A DNA stretch of 29,344 nucleotides, taken from assembly GCA_050730675.1 (NCBI GenBank), contig JBOHNM010000030.1, positions 1 to 29,344 on the forward strand, written 5' to 3'. The stretch comes from JBOHNM01 sp050730675. Its GTDB lineage: Bacteria > Planctomycetota > Phycisphaerae > Phycisphaerales > UBA1924. The first letter of the stretch is position 1. Each line of letters opens with the position of its first letter. Shown piece by piece: positions 22,126 through 29,344 of the stretch. Position numbers and translations under genes: made by a program. Under the pieces are notes generated by a model. It did no database searches. It was given only the letters and a program-made list of their open reading frames with translations, and had not been told where the DNA came from.

Positions 22126-23022
22126 TCAGCAGCCGGCGAAGAAACTGGCGAGGAAGAGGACCAGATCGTCAACGGTGGTCGCGCCGTCGGGGCCGCCGCT
22201 GCCGCCGAGGTTGGTGAGGTCAGCCACGGCGGTGTTGTTACCGAAGAAGGCGGCGAGATAGAAGACGATGTCGTCAACGGTGACGCGGCCATCGGAGCCG
22301 GGTGTGGAACCGAAGCCCGCGACATCGCCGAGGCCGCATTTGAGGGCGATGGAACCCGCGCTGGTGGTCGTTGTCGCGCAGAAGTTGGAGACGATGCAGT
22401 CGTAGGCGACGGCATCGTCCTCTTGGACGTTATTCACCGTGAGCGTGGCTGACGTTGCCCCGTTGATAGGCGTGCCGGCGCGGCGCCATTGGTACGTGAG
22501 GGTCGCGTTGTTCGGCGTGGAGGCGGCGACGGAGAGCATCGCGGTGGCGCCTAGGCCCACGGACACGGACGCGGGGGGTGTATCGATGGTGGGGCGGGCG
22601 AGGATGTCGATCCGGTTGCCGAGGGTCGAGTGGATGTGGCACTGGTAGTAGAAGGACATGAGCCCGGTGGTTGTGGGTGAGATCGAGAAGGTGGTGCGGG
22701 CGCAACTGCCGCAGGTGTCGCCGGCGGTGTAGCCGTTGACGGCACCGGTGCCGATATCGCTGGTGCCGAAACCACCATCGGAGTCCTGAGTCAGGAAGAC
22801 GGGGTGGAAGTTGGGCACCAAAGAGCAGTTGAAGATGTAGGTGTTGCCTTCGACGAGTTGAAGGATCGGACTGTCGGTGTTGTCGATGTTGTAGGGAAAG
22901 ACCGGGGTGGCCAGGTTGAACGTGCGGGAAGCAGCCGCGCAGATGACGGTCTGAGCAGCGGCCGGGACAGCGGAGGCCAAGCCGGCAGCGAGAGCGAGCG
23001 TGGCGATGAGGTTGTGCGACAT
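22126..23022 (-). CDS. Secreted cupredoxin-like / Ig-like protein with GC-type dockerin end
   Basis: An exported 298-residue protein with signal peptide (about 1-24, ending AAAQ). Residues 40-142 resemble a small copper-binding cupredoxin: His73 in PNFHPVF, then YYQCHIHSTLGN with Cys128 and His131 as possible ligands, though the usual axial Met is replaced by Leu in STLGN. Residues 148-228 form an Ig-like domain (LTYQWRRAGTPINGA, AYDCIVSN). The C-terminus holds two calcium-type dockerin-like units, each with VTVDD or TTVDD and a FYLAAFF or LFLASFF helix, ending FFAGC. This matches the GC-type dockerin region of planctomycete surface proteins. The start at 23022 follows AGGAAG. Much longer upstream in-frame starts run antisense through cinA and are rejected. 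Confidence 0.85.
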   Translation of the reverse strand: MSHNLIATLALAAGLASAVPAAAQTVICAAASRTFNLATPVFPYNIDNTDSPILQLVEGNTYIFNCSLVPNFHPVFLTQDSDGGFGTSDIGTGAVNGYTAGDTCGSCARTTFSISPTTTGLMSFYYQCHIHSTLGNRIDILARPTIDTPPASVSVGLGATAMLSVAASTPNNATLTYQWRRAGTPINGATSATLTVNNVQEDDAVAYDCIVSNFCATTTTSAGSIALKCGLGDVAGFGSTPGSDGRVTVDDIVFYLAAFFGNNTAVADLTNLGGSGGPDGATTVDDLVLFLASFFAGC

Positions 23023-23159
23023 GAGGAACTTCCTGTAACAGGCTGTGGGCGAACGAATCGGAGTGGCGGACTGAAGGCAGATGTTCCCGAATGGACCGCG
23101 TATTGCATCACCAGGGGACTCGGAAGTGCCGGTGAGGCAAGGGTTTCCACCGGGAGACC

Positions 23160-23165
23160 TACGCT
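23160..23165 (+). promoter_or_regulatory. -10 box (TACGCT) of cinA, leaderless spacing
   Basis: The same hexamer as for pyk ends five bases before the ATG at 23171 and 14 before an in-frame GTG at 23180. Either start would give a message with little or no leader. Confidence 0.5.
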
Positions 23166-23170
23166 GGACG

Positions 23171-24487
23171 ATGCGGCCGGTGCATGAGCGGGCGGTGATC
23201 ATCTCGACGGGCGACGAGCTGATGGTGGGGCAACTGCTCGACACCAACGCGCGCTGGCTGGCCGAACGGCTGGTGGAGGCCGGGATCATGCCCGTCGAGC
23301 ACATCACAGTCCCGGATGAACTGGGGCGACTGACGGCGGCGCTGCGGCGGGCGGTCGCGACGGCGCCGCTGGTGGTGATGAGTGGAGGGCTGGGGCCGAC
23401 CGACGGCGACCTGACACGGGCGGCGCTGGCGGAAGTGATGGGAGAGGAGCTTGAGGTGGACGCGGCGGCGATGGAGAGTTTGCGGGCGATGTTGACGCGG
23501 CGCGGGCGGGAGCTGAGCGAGCGGCAATCGCGGCAGGCGAAGCGGCCGCGGAGCGCCGAGTGCCTGACTAATTCGGCGGGAACGGCACCGGGTCTGGCGG
23601 CGTGGGTGAGGGTGGGCGATGGCGGCGCGGACGTGTTCTGCCTGCCGGGGCCACCGGGCGAATTGCGGCCGATGTTCGAGCGGGAGGTTTTGCCGCGGCT
23701 GCGGCCGGCAGCGGGGCGGACGATCATCACGCGGCTGCTGCACGTGGTGGGGATTACCGAAGCTGACGCGGTGACGCGGCTTGGGGGACTGACCGAGCGG
23801 GATCGGGCACCACTGGTGGGGATCACCGCAAGCGGTGGGGTGCTGACGGTGCGCGTGCGGCTTGAAGGCGCGGGCGGGCGAGCGGAGGGGGAGCGGCTGG
23901 TGGAGGGGGCGGAAGCGCAGATCCGTGCTGCGCTGGGGGATCGTGTGTTTGCGGTCGGGTCCGGGACCGGGGTTGAACACCTGGCGCGGACGGTGCTGGA
24001 GCTGCTCAAAGCACGCGGCCAGACACTTGGCACGGTGGAGAGCTGCACGGGCGGGATGCTCGGTGAGATGCTGACGGCGATCCCGGGCTCATCGGCGGCG
24101 TTTGTCGGCGGGGTGGTGACGTACGCGAATGCGCTGAAGGAGCGGATCGGGGTCGAGATCGCGGTGCTGCAACGGCACGGGGCGGTGAGCGCCGAGACCG
24201 CTGTGCAGATGGCCGAGCGCGGGCGCGAGTGGCTGGGGGCGGATTGGGCGGTGTCGCTGACGGGGATCGCCGGGCCAGACGGCGGGACCACGGAGAAGCC
24301 GGTGGGAACGGTGCATATCGGGCTGATGCACGCGGGTCGCGATCACACGCACGCCAGGCACTTCGTGTTCACGGGTGACCGGGAGGATGTGCGCCGATGG
24401 GCGTGCGTGACGGCGCTGACGATGCTGTATTTCGCTTTGCAAGGGCGGGATGCGGGGACGCCGCGGCTGCTGTGGGAGATTTGTTGA
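23171..24487 (+). CDS. cinA: CinA-type nicotinamide-nucleotide amidohydrolase
   Basis: A 438-residue protein with both CinA domains. The N-terminal MoaB/MogA-like domain starts AVIISTGDELMVGQLLDTNA (8-27) and shows SGGLGPTDGDLTR (71-83). A middle region includes LPGPPGELRPMF. The C-terminal PncC-type deamidase, which converts nicotinamide mononucleotide to nicotinic acid mononucleotide for NAD recycling, has ESCTGGMLGEMLT, VTYANALKE, GAVSAETAVQMA and TGIAGPDGGTTEKPVGTVHIG. Both domains look intact. ATG 23171 or GTG 23180 may be the true start. It converges on the kinase gene; a ten-base palindrome (GGACCGGTCC) lies in the 28-base gap. Confidence 0.95.
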   Translation: MRPVHERAVIISTGDELMVGQLLDTNARWLAERLVEAGIMPVEHITVPDELGRLTAALRRAVATAPLVVMSGGLGPTDGDLTRAALAEVMGEELEVDAAAMESLRAMLTRRGRELSERQSRQAKRPRSAECLTNSAGTAPGLAAWVRVGDGGADVFCLPGPPGELRPMFEREVLPRLRPAAGRTIITRLLHVVGITEADAVTRLGGLTERDRAPLVGITASGGVLTVRVRLEGAGGRAEGERLVEGAEAQIRAALGDRVFAVGSGTGVEHLARTVLELLKARGQTLGTVESCTGGMLGEMLTAIPGSSAAFVGGVVTYANALKERIGVEIAVLQRHGAVSAETAVQMAERGREWLGADWAVSLTGIAGPDGGTTEKPVGTVHIGLMHAGRDHTHARHFVFTGDREDVRRWACVTALTMLYFALQGRDAGTPRLLWEIC

Positions 24488-24515
24488 TGCGCGAGGGCGA
24501 TCTGGACCGGTCCGG

Positions 24516-27131
24516 CTACCGGCCCGCCGCGATCCGAAGCATGGCGGCGCGGGTGCGGGCGGCTCGTTCCAACTCCCCCGTACCTCTCGCTACATCGCTG
24601 GCGAAAGCCAGCGCGGCAACTTGAGCCGCGCGGTCCCTGCCCCAGTCGGCGTCGAGCAAATCAATTGCGGCATCCAACTCGCCGACAAGACCGGCCGGCG
24701 CTTTCGTGTGCGGGGTGTATGCATTGAAGCGGACGATGAGGGCGACGAGGGCGTCGCGTGTCGCGCGGGCGCGGTCCTCGGGAACGCCGCGGAGGGCCTT
24801 GGCGATGCTCGCATCGCATGCCTGGAGCAACCCGGCTTTGTGCTCGACACGGGCCAGACCCAGGCTTGTCCACCGCGCTTCACGCGACGATGGGCCCATG
24901 TTGGTCTCAACGGCGTTCCGCGAACGCGTCATCCAATCTACGGCTTTGTCGGCGTTGCCGAGGGCGGTCTCGACTTCAGCGAGCACTTCCAGCGTGTCGA
25001 CGGTTTCGTCCTCGCGCATCCCAAGGTCCTTGGTCGCCATGTCGTACGACTGCTGAGCGTATTTCGCCGCCTGTTCGTTGCGACCCTTGATCATTTCGAG
25101 CCTTGCGCCTTGGCGCAACATCGCCACCATGCCGGGCGTTGCGCGCGGCTGGGCCTGATTATCCATGATCCTGTGGAAGATTGCGTCCGCCTCCTCGTTG
25201 CGGCCGAGCAGGATCAGATGCCGCAGCAGCACCGCCGCGGAATCGACGACTTCGCCGGGGGTCCGCGTGCCCTTTTCCGCGGCTTGGAGTCGGAGGGCGG
25301 CCCAGTGCACGGCCTGCTCGGGGTCGAGCGCGATCTCGGCTTGAACGTAGAGGTAGGTGAGGGCGAGCTTCAGCGCGTGCAGCGCCTCGGGGCGTCCCTC
25401 GGCGAGTTTGACGACGTTCTCCAATCGAGCACGAGCGTTCTGCCCGTCGCCGCGGATGGATGAGATCAGGGCATCGCCGGCTTCGGCGGAGAGTGCGGCG
25501 GGCGACTCGGGCGGCAGATGCTCGCGGGCGAGCTTGGCGCTGCGGGTAACCCAGTCGATCTGCTCGGCGTGGCGGCCGAGGCGGGCGCTCACGTCGGCGT
25601 TCAGTGTGCCGAATTCCACGGCGGATTCGTAATCGGGCTTGTCGAGTGTCTGCGACAGTTCCCAACCGACCTGCGAGAGCTTAAGCACGCGGTCGTACTT
25701 GAACACACGCAGGTAACCTCGCGTGAGTTGCTTCAAGACTTCAACCTTGAGGACGGGATCGTCGGCGAAGCGTTTGTCGAGATTGGCCGAGGCGGCGTCA
25801 AGAAGTTCCACGACGCTGGGGTCGCGACCATGCTCGAGGCCTGTGGCCAGGCTTCCGAGGGCGTCGTCGAGGACGAAGGCCCGGGCGGCCTCGGCACGAC
25901 GCGCCTGCTTCTGGGCCTTGGCTTCCTCCCTTCGGGCCTCGACCAGGCCGATCACCGAGCCGGTCGTAACACCGATCGCCAGCAGAGCCAGGCCCGCGAT
26001 CAGTGCCGCTCCGAGCGGATGCCTGCGGATGAAGGCCCGCACCCGAACACGCGCGCCGGGAGGACCGCTGCGTGTCGGTCGACCCTCGAGCACCGCGGTC
26101 AGTTCGTCGGCCAGTTCGCCGGCACTGTGAATCCGTTTGGAGGCATCTTTCTCCAGCGCGCCGAGCACAACCCAGTCCAGCTCGCGCAGCAAACCGCGCT
26201 CGCTGGCATCGCCGATATTGGCATGGGCGCTCACACGCCCCGGATCACTCGCGCGGATGACATTGGACAGCTCTCCGGGCGCGGCTCGGGAAATCGTCCC
26301 GGCATCCACCGGGGGTCGGCCCATCAGCAGCTCGTAGAGCACCGCTCCCAACGCGTAGACGTCGCTGGTCGTCTCGATCGCGGCGCCCGCAGCCTGCTCG
26401 GGGCTCATGTAGGCGGGGGTGCCGATGAGCTGGTGCTCGCGGGTGAGTGTCAGCATCGGGCTGAGCGCGCCGGCGCCGGTGGCGAGCGCCTTGGCGATCC
26501 CGAAGTCGATGACCTTGGCCCGCTGAGCGCCGTTCTCGTCCTCGCCGACGATGATGTTCGAGGGCTTGATATCGCGGTGAATGACGCCGCGCTGGTGTGC
26601 GTGCTGGACAGCGCGGCAGACCTGGACCATGAGTTCGACCCGCTGGCGGACGTTGAGCTTGCGGTCTTCGCTCACCCGGGTGATCGGTTGGCCGCGGACC
26701 AGTTCCATGGCGAACCACGGGCGGCCACGCTCGTCGGAGCCGCACTCGATGAGGCGAGCGATCCCCGGGTGGTCCAGGTGGGCGAGCGTCTCCTGCTCGC
26801 CGGTGAATCGCGCCAGCACGCCGGCCGCATCGGCCCCCACGTGGAGGAACTTGACCGCGACCTCGCGGTGGACGGGGCGGTGCTGAACGCCGAGTCGCAC
26901 GATGCCGAAGGCTCCGCGTCCGAGTTCGGCCCCAAGATCGAACGGACCGACACGCTCTAGACCGATTGGCTCGTCAAAGACTCCGCCACCGCCGTGAGCG
27001 CTGAGGAGCGATTCGACCTGCGAGCGCAGCGCTATGTCCCCCTCGCAGGCGCGATCGAGCACCGCGGCGCGCGCCACCTCATCGGCGTCCAGCACCTCGC
27101 CAAAGACGTCCTTAACCCGTCCCCAGTCCAT
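24516..27131 (-). CDS. Membrane Ser/Thr protein kinase with helical-repeat sensor region
   Basis: An 871-residue PknB-type kinase. Residues 1-45 are a helical N-terminal segment (WGRVKDVFGEVL...RSQVESLLSAH) common in planctomycete kinases. The kinase domain (about 64-350) has GRGAFG (71-76), Lys94 in VAVKFLH, HRDIKPSN (185-192), DFG (209-211) and SPE (243-245), so it should be active. One transmembrane helix lies at about 372-397, followed by a charged coiled-coil-like segment and a long extracytoplasmic Ala/Leu/Glu-rich region with TPR-like helices up to the C-terminus. The start at 27131 follows GGAG five bases upstream and lies 14 bases after the ECF stop; a longer start overlaps the ECF gene. 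Kinase and sigma factor are probably one operon and may signal together. Confidence 0.93.
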   Translation of the reverse strand: MDWGRVKDVFGEVLDADEVARAAVLDRACEGDIALRSQVESLLSAHGGGGVFDEPIGLERVGPFDLGAELGRGAFGIVRLGVQHRPVHREVAVKFLHVGADAAGVLARFTGEQETLAHLDHPGIARLIECGSDERGRPWFAMELVRGQPITRVSEDRKLNVRQRVELMVQVCRAVQHAHQRGVIHRDIKPSNIIVGEDENGAQRAKVIDFGIAKALATGAGALSPMLTLTREHQLIGTPAYMSPEQAAGAAIETTSDVYALGAVLYELLMGRPPVDAGTISRAAPGELSNVIRASDPGRVSAHANIGDASERGLLRELDWVVLGALEKDASKRIHSAGELADELTAVLEGRPTRSGPPGARVRVRAFIRRHPLGAALIAGLALLAIGVTTGSVIGLVEARREEAKAQKQARRAEAARAFVLDDALGSLATGLEHGRDPSVVELLDAASANLDKRFADDPVLKVEVLKQLTRGYLRVFKYDRVLKLSQVGWELSQTLDKPDYESAVEFGTLNADVSARLGRHAEQIDWVTRSAKLAREHLPPESPAALSAEAGDALISSIRGDGQNARARLENVVKLAEGRPEALHALKLALTYLYVQAEIALDPEQAVHWAALRLQAAEKGTRTPGEVVDSAAVLLRHLILLGRNEEADAIFHRIMDNQAQPRATPGMVAMLRQGARLEMIKGRNEQAAKYAQQSYDMATKDLGMREDETVDTLEVLAEVETALGNADKAVDWMTRSRNAVETNMGPSSREARWTSLGLARVEHKAGLLQACDASIAKALRGVPEDRARATRDALVALIVRFNAYTPHTKAPAGLVGELDAAIDLLDADWGRDRAAQVAALAFASDVARGTGELERAARTRAAMLRIAAGR

Positions 27132-27145
27132 CCATGCTCCGCCCG

Positions 27146-27772
27146 CTACGAGTTGGTTCCCTCCGACGCAACTTCTCGGGCAAGCCACGCCCGAGCGAAC
27201 TCCCAGTCACGCTTGATCGTCCGACTCGCCACGCCCAGAACTTCGGCGACCTGCTCGCTGCTGAGCCCTGCGAAGAACCGCAGGCGCACGACCTCCGCTG
27301 CCCGTGCGTCCACCTGCTCCAGGCGCACGATCGCGGCGTCGAGGGACACCAGCCGCTCCGGTTCGGCATCCTCGGCCGCGGCGAGAACGTCCAGCGGCAC
27401 ATCCGCCCGGGCCGCTCCGCCTCCACGCCGGTCGGCCATGCGCATGCGGGCTCGGTCGATGAGGATCCGGCGCATGGCTTGCGCGGCCACGCGGAAGAAT
27501 GCCGCTCGGCTTGACCATGCGATGCCGGTCTCGTCGCCGCCGGGACGGAACAGACGCAGGTACGCCTCGTTGACCAGCACGGTCGCCTGGAGGGTGTTGG
27601 CGCCGCGCTCGCCCTTGAGGTAGTGGGCGGCGATCTGACGGAGTTCAGAATGGACAACTTCAAGCAGGTCGCCCTCGGCCGCCCGATCGCCCCCGGCAGC
27701 CAGCGAGATCAGCCGCGTGACCTCCGCGGGGCTCCGTTGCGGAGCGTCGGGCGTGGGGGGTGGAGGGTTCAC
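27146..27772 (-). CDS. ECF sigma factor, TIGR02999 type
   Basis: A 208-residue extracytoplasmic-function sigma factor that would direct RNA polymerase to its own promoter set. Region 2 covers about 15-113 (HSELRQIAAHYLKGER, LQATVLVNEAYLRLF, FFRVAAQAMRRILIDRAR). Region 4 covers about 142-200 with the helix-turn-helix LSSEQVAEVLGVASRTIKRDW. This sequence style belongs to the planctomycete-rich TIGR02999 group, often found beside Ser/Thr kinases and without a classical anti-sigma factor; none is adjacent here. The start is GTG at 27772, six bases after a TATCCT box. The kinase gene follows 14 bases downstream. Confidence 0.93.
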   Translation of the reverse strand: MNPPPPTPDAPQRSPAEVTRLISLAAGGDRAAEGDLLEVVHSELRQIAAHYLKGERGANTLQATVLVNEAYLRLFRPGGDETGIAWSSRAAFFRVAAQAMRRILIDRARMRMADRRGGGAARADVPLDVLAAAEDAEPERLVSLDAAIVRLEQVDARAAEVVRLRFFAGLSSEQVAEVLGVASRTIKRDWEFARAWLAREVASEGTNS

Positions 27773-27778
27773 TCCAAG

Positions 27779-27784
27779 AGGATA
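27779..27784 (-). promoter_or_regulatory. -10 box (TATCCT) of the ECF-kinase operon, leaderless spacing
   Basis: TATCCT on the minus strand ends six bases before the GTG at 27772. The same hexamer serves obg. It implies that the sigma factor operon is read by the housekeeping polymerase rather than only by itself. Confidence 0.5.
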
Positions 27785-27860
27785 CCCAAGTTGTCACCCG
27801 GACCGGGACTCGTGCGCCTGCATGGCGGCGGGTGAACCACCCCGCAACTGGAGACCTCCC

Positions 27861-29344
27861 ATGCATTGCACTGTTCTTTCCACATTCGCAATCGCCCTTG
27901 CCGCCGGATCGGCCCTGGCGCAACCGGTGATCAACGACTTCAACAGCGGAGTGGGGGTCAAGATTGATCCCTTGGCGCTCGCTCCGGGCGAGTTCTATCC
28001 GCCGGTCTCGTCTTCCGCCGAGGAGCACGCCGCATGGCTCGCTGAGCGGGCGGCGTTCAAGCCGGTCGAGAATATCCTGAAGCAAATCAACTTCGCGCCG
28101 GTGATCAGCCGGGACGCCGACGCGCCGAATTGGTACACGTACCACGGCGTGACGGTGCCGCTGGAACTGTGGGGCGATCGGATTGCCGTGCAGTTTGGCG
28201 GCGGTCTCGATGTGGCGCAGCGGTACGCGATGCTGGCTCAAGTTGGGCTCAAGGCTGTCCAGCTCGAACAAGGCGGTTCGCAAGGGTGGGCGGTCTACCA
28301 CCTCGAGCGTGCCATTCCCGATTGCACGGCGGCCAAGGAGATCATCAACGAGTTGCTCAAGCTCGCTGGCGTGCAGGCCGCTTCGCCGGTGTTCCACGCG
28401 CCGCTGGATGCGCGGTTGTGGCTGTTCCCCGCGGCGCACTTGGCGGTGCAGGCGAAGGCCGCGGGCGCTGGCGGTGCGGCGGTGGTGATCAACGCCCGGC
28501 CGGACCTGATCGTCAATGATGTGGACTGGTCGGGATGCGCCGGCATGATGCGCGTGCTCTCACCCCACCGCAACGGGTTCGAGACTCTCAAAGCGTGCGT
28601 GCAACTGGCTGCGGATCCGAACGTAGCGTGGACCGAGCCGCTGTTTGTTCAGCAGATCAATCTTCCCTTTACGCCGAACGATGCGAACTTTGGAACGCAG
28701 TGGTGGTTGAGGAACACCGCGACTCCGGGCATGGACATGGGCGCGCGGCGCGCATGGAACGTGGCCACCGGCGCGGGCATCCGCACGGTGGTCGTGGACA
28801 ACGGCTTCCAGCGGAATCACCCCGATGTCGTTTTCGCGGGCGGGCGTGACTTCACCGATAACACTGCCGCCGGCTTCGGCGACGGTTCGCCGGGGTCGTC
28901 GTGCGACCGCCACGGCACGCCGTGCGGCGGGATCATCGCCGCCAGCACCAACAATGGCACGGGCGTCGCGGGCGCGGCGTTCGGTGGACAGACGTTCGTC
29001 GCGCGGGTCTGCTACAACAACGTGAACGCCGACGGCACGTGCGCGGTGAACGCCGCGGCCAACGCCGAATCGGCAACGATGTCGGTCACGTGGATCGTCA
29101 ACGGGCTCAACTGGGGCGCGACCAACGGCTGCCGAATCTCGAGCCAATCGATCGGCTTCGGTGGGCCCAGCAACACCTACGAAGCGGCCATCAACAACCT
29201 GCACTCGGGCGGCATGGCCCATTTTTGTTCATCGGGCAACGACGGGTCGGCCACGGTTTCGTATCCGGCGAGCTACGGGGGGTGCAACTCGGTTGGATCG
29301 GTGGATCAGACCGGCGTGAAGACCGGGTTCTCGCAGTATGGCAA
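27861..29344 (+). CDS. Secreted subtilisin-like serine protease (S8), 3' end outside the window
   Basis: The frame from ATG 27861 is open to the window end (494 residues seen). A signal peptide (about 1-20, ending ALA) is followed by a long N-terminal region (21-270) of unknown fold that ends in a propeptide-like VAWTEPLFVQQ. The S8 catalytic domain begins near 295, with Asp313 in VVVDNGF, His351 in RHGTPCGG and the oxyanion Asn460 in SSGNDG. The catalytic Ser should lie beyond the window. Several cysteines (348, 355, 384, 394, 424, 456, 475) may form disulfides. GGAG lies seven bases before the start. It is divergent from the ECF-kinase operon, 88 bases between starts, which makes it a candidate target of that sigma factor. 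Confidence 0.9.
   Translation, partial: MHCTVLSTFAIALAAGSALAQPVINDFNSGVGVKIDPLALAPGEFYPPVSSSAEEHAAWLAERAAFKPVENILKQINFAPVISRDADAPNWYTYHGVTVPLELWGDRIAVQFGGGLDVAQRYAMLAQVGLKAVQLEQGGSQGWAVYHLERAIPDCTAAKEIINELLKLAGVQAASPVFHAPLDARLWLFPAAHLAVQAKAAGAGGAAVVINARPDLIVNDVDWSGCAGMMRVLSPHRNGFETLKACVQLAADPNVAWTEPLFVQQINLPFTPNDANFGTQWWLRNTATPGMDMGARRAWNVATGAGIRTVVVDNGFQRNHPDVVFAGGRDFTDNTAAGFGDGSPGSSCDRHGTPCGGIIAASTNNGTGVAGAAFGGQTFVARVCYNNVNADGTCAVNAAANAESATMSVTWIVNGLNWGATNGCRISSQSIGFGGPSNTYEAAINNLHSGGMAHFCSSGNDGSATVSYPASYGGCNSVGSVDQTGVKTGFSQYG

Noticed and set aside
23023..24291. Extension of the dockerin protein by 423 residues
   Set aside because: The extension is antisense to cinA and lies upstream of a clear ribosome site and signal peptide at 23022.
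24504..24513. Palindrome GGACCGGTCC between cinA and the kinase gene
   Set aside because: It is too short and GC-rich to distinguish from chance, and no U-rich tail supports a terminator.

Overview
The window looks like chromosomal DNA from a GC-rich planctomycete, most likely class Phycisphaerae. This is inferred from gene families and has not been checked by a database search. Supporting markers are a secreted protein ending in a 'GC-type' dockerin region (last residues Cys-free until ...FFAGC), a secreted protein with a VPTPG...RRRR C-terminal sorting tail, an ECF sigma factor of the TIGR02999 type directly ahead of a large membrane Ser/Thr kinase, a double DUF1080 protein and an extended subtilase. 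No tRNA, rRNA, CRISPR array, insertion sequence or prophage gene was seen. The gene density and housekeeping content are those of an ordinary chromosome.

Layout. 1-3555: a minus-strand carbohydrate operon (double DUF1080 protein, unknown membrane protein, GH43 lipoprotein). 3701-7973: a lone nucleotidyltransferase-like protein, mutL with an intact endonuclease motif, a divergent ankyrin protein, a GNAT acetyltransferase and a possible 34-residue Cys-rich peptide. 8003-10700: a Gfo/Idh/MocA oxidoreductase with a Lys/Ala-rich tail, a disordered repeat protein that may start at ATT, and a 321-base intergenic region. 10701-14419: HIT hydrolase, a small anchored protein, the Obg GTPase and a MATE exporter. 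14423-18111: a SurA/PpiD-like anchored chaperone, rpsD and the sorting-tail protein. 18332-24487: yajQ, a btpA-pgeF operon divergent from pyk, the dockerin protein and cinA. 24516-29344: kinase and ECF sigma factor divergent from a subtilase cut by the window end.

The most striking feature across genes is the promoter pattern. At least eight genes (mutL, the ankyrin gene, HIT, obg, yajQ, btpA, pyk, cinA, ECF) carry a TANNNT hexamer, mostly of the form TA(C/T)NCT, about 5-8 bases before the start codon. That spacing predicts leaderless transcripts. Genes for exported proteins and genes inside operons instead tend to have purine-rich Shine-Dalgarno sites. The mutL and ankyrin -10 boxes overlap head to head and share one TA step.

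Functionally the window mixes housekeeping (mismatch repair, ribosome assembly, glycolysis, peptidoglycan editing, NMN deamidation) with extracytoplasmic functions (sugar-derivative breakdown, surface proteins, protease, envelope chaperone) and one transmembrane signalling module (ECF plus kinase).
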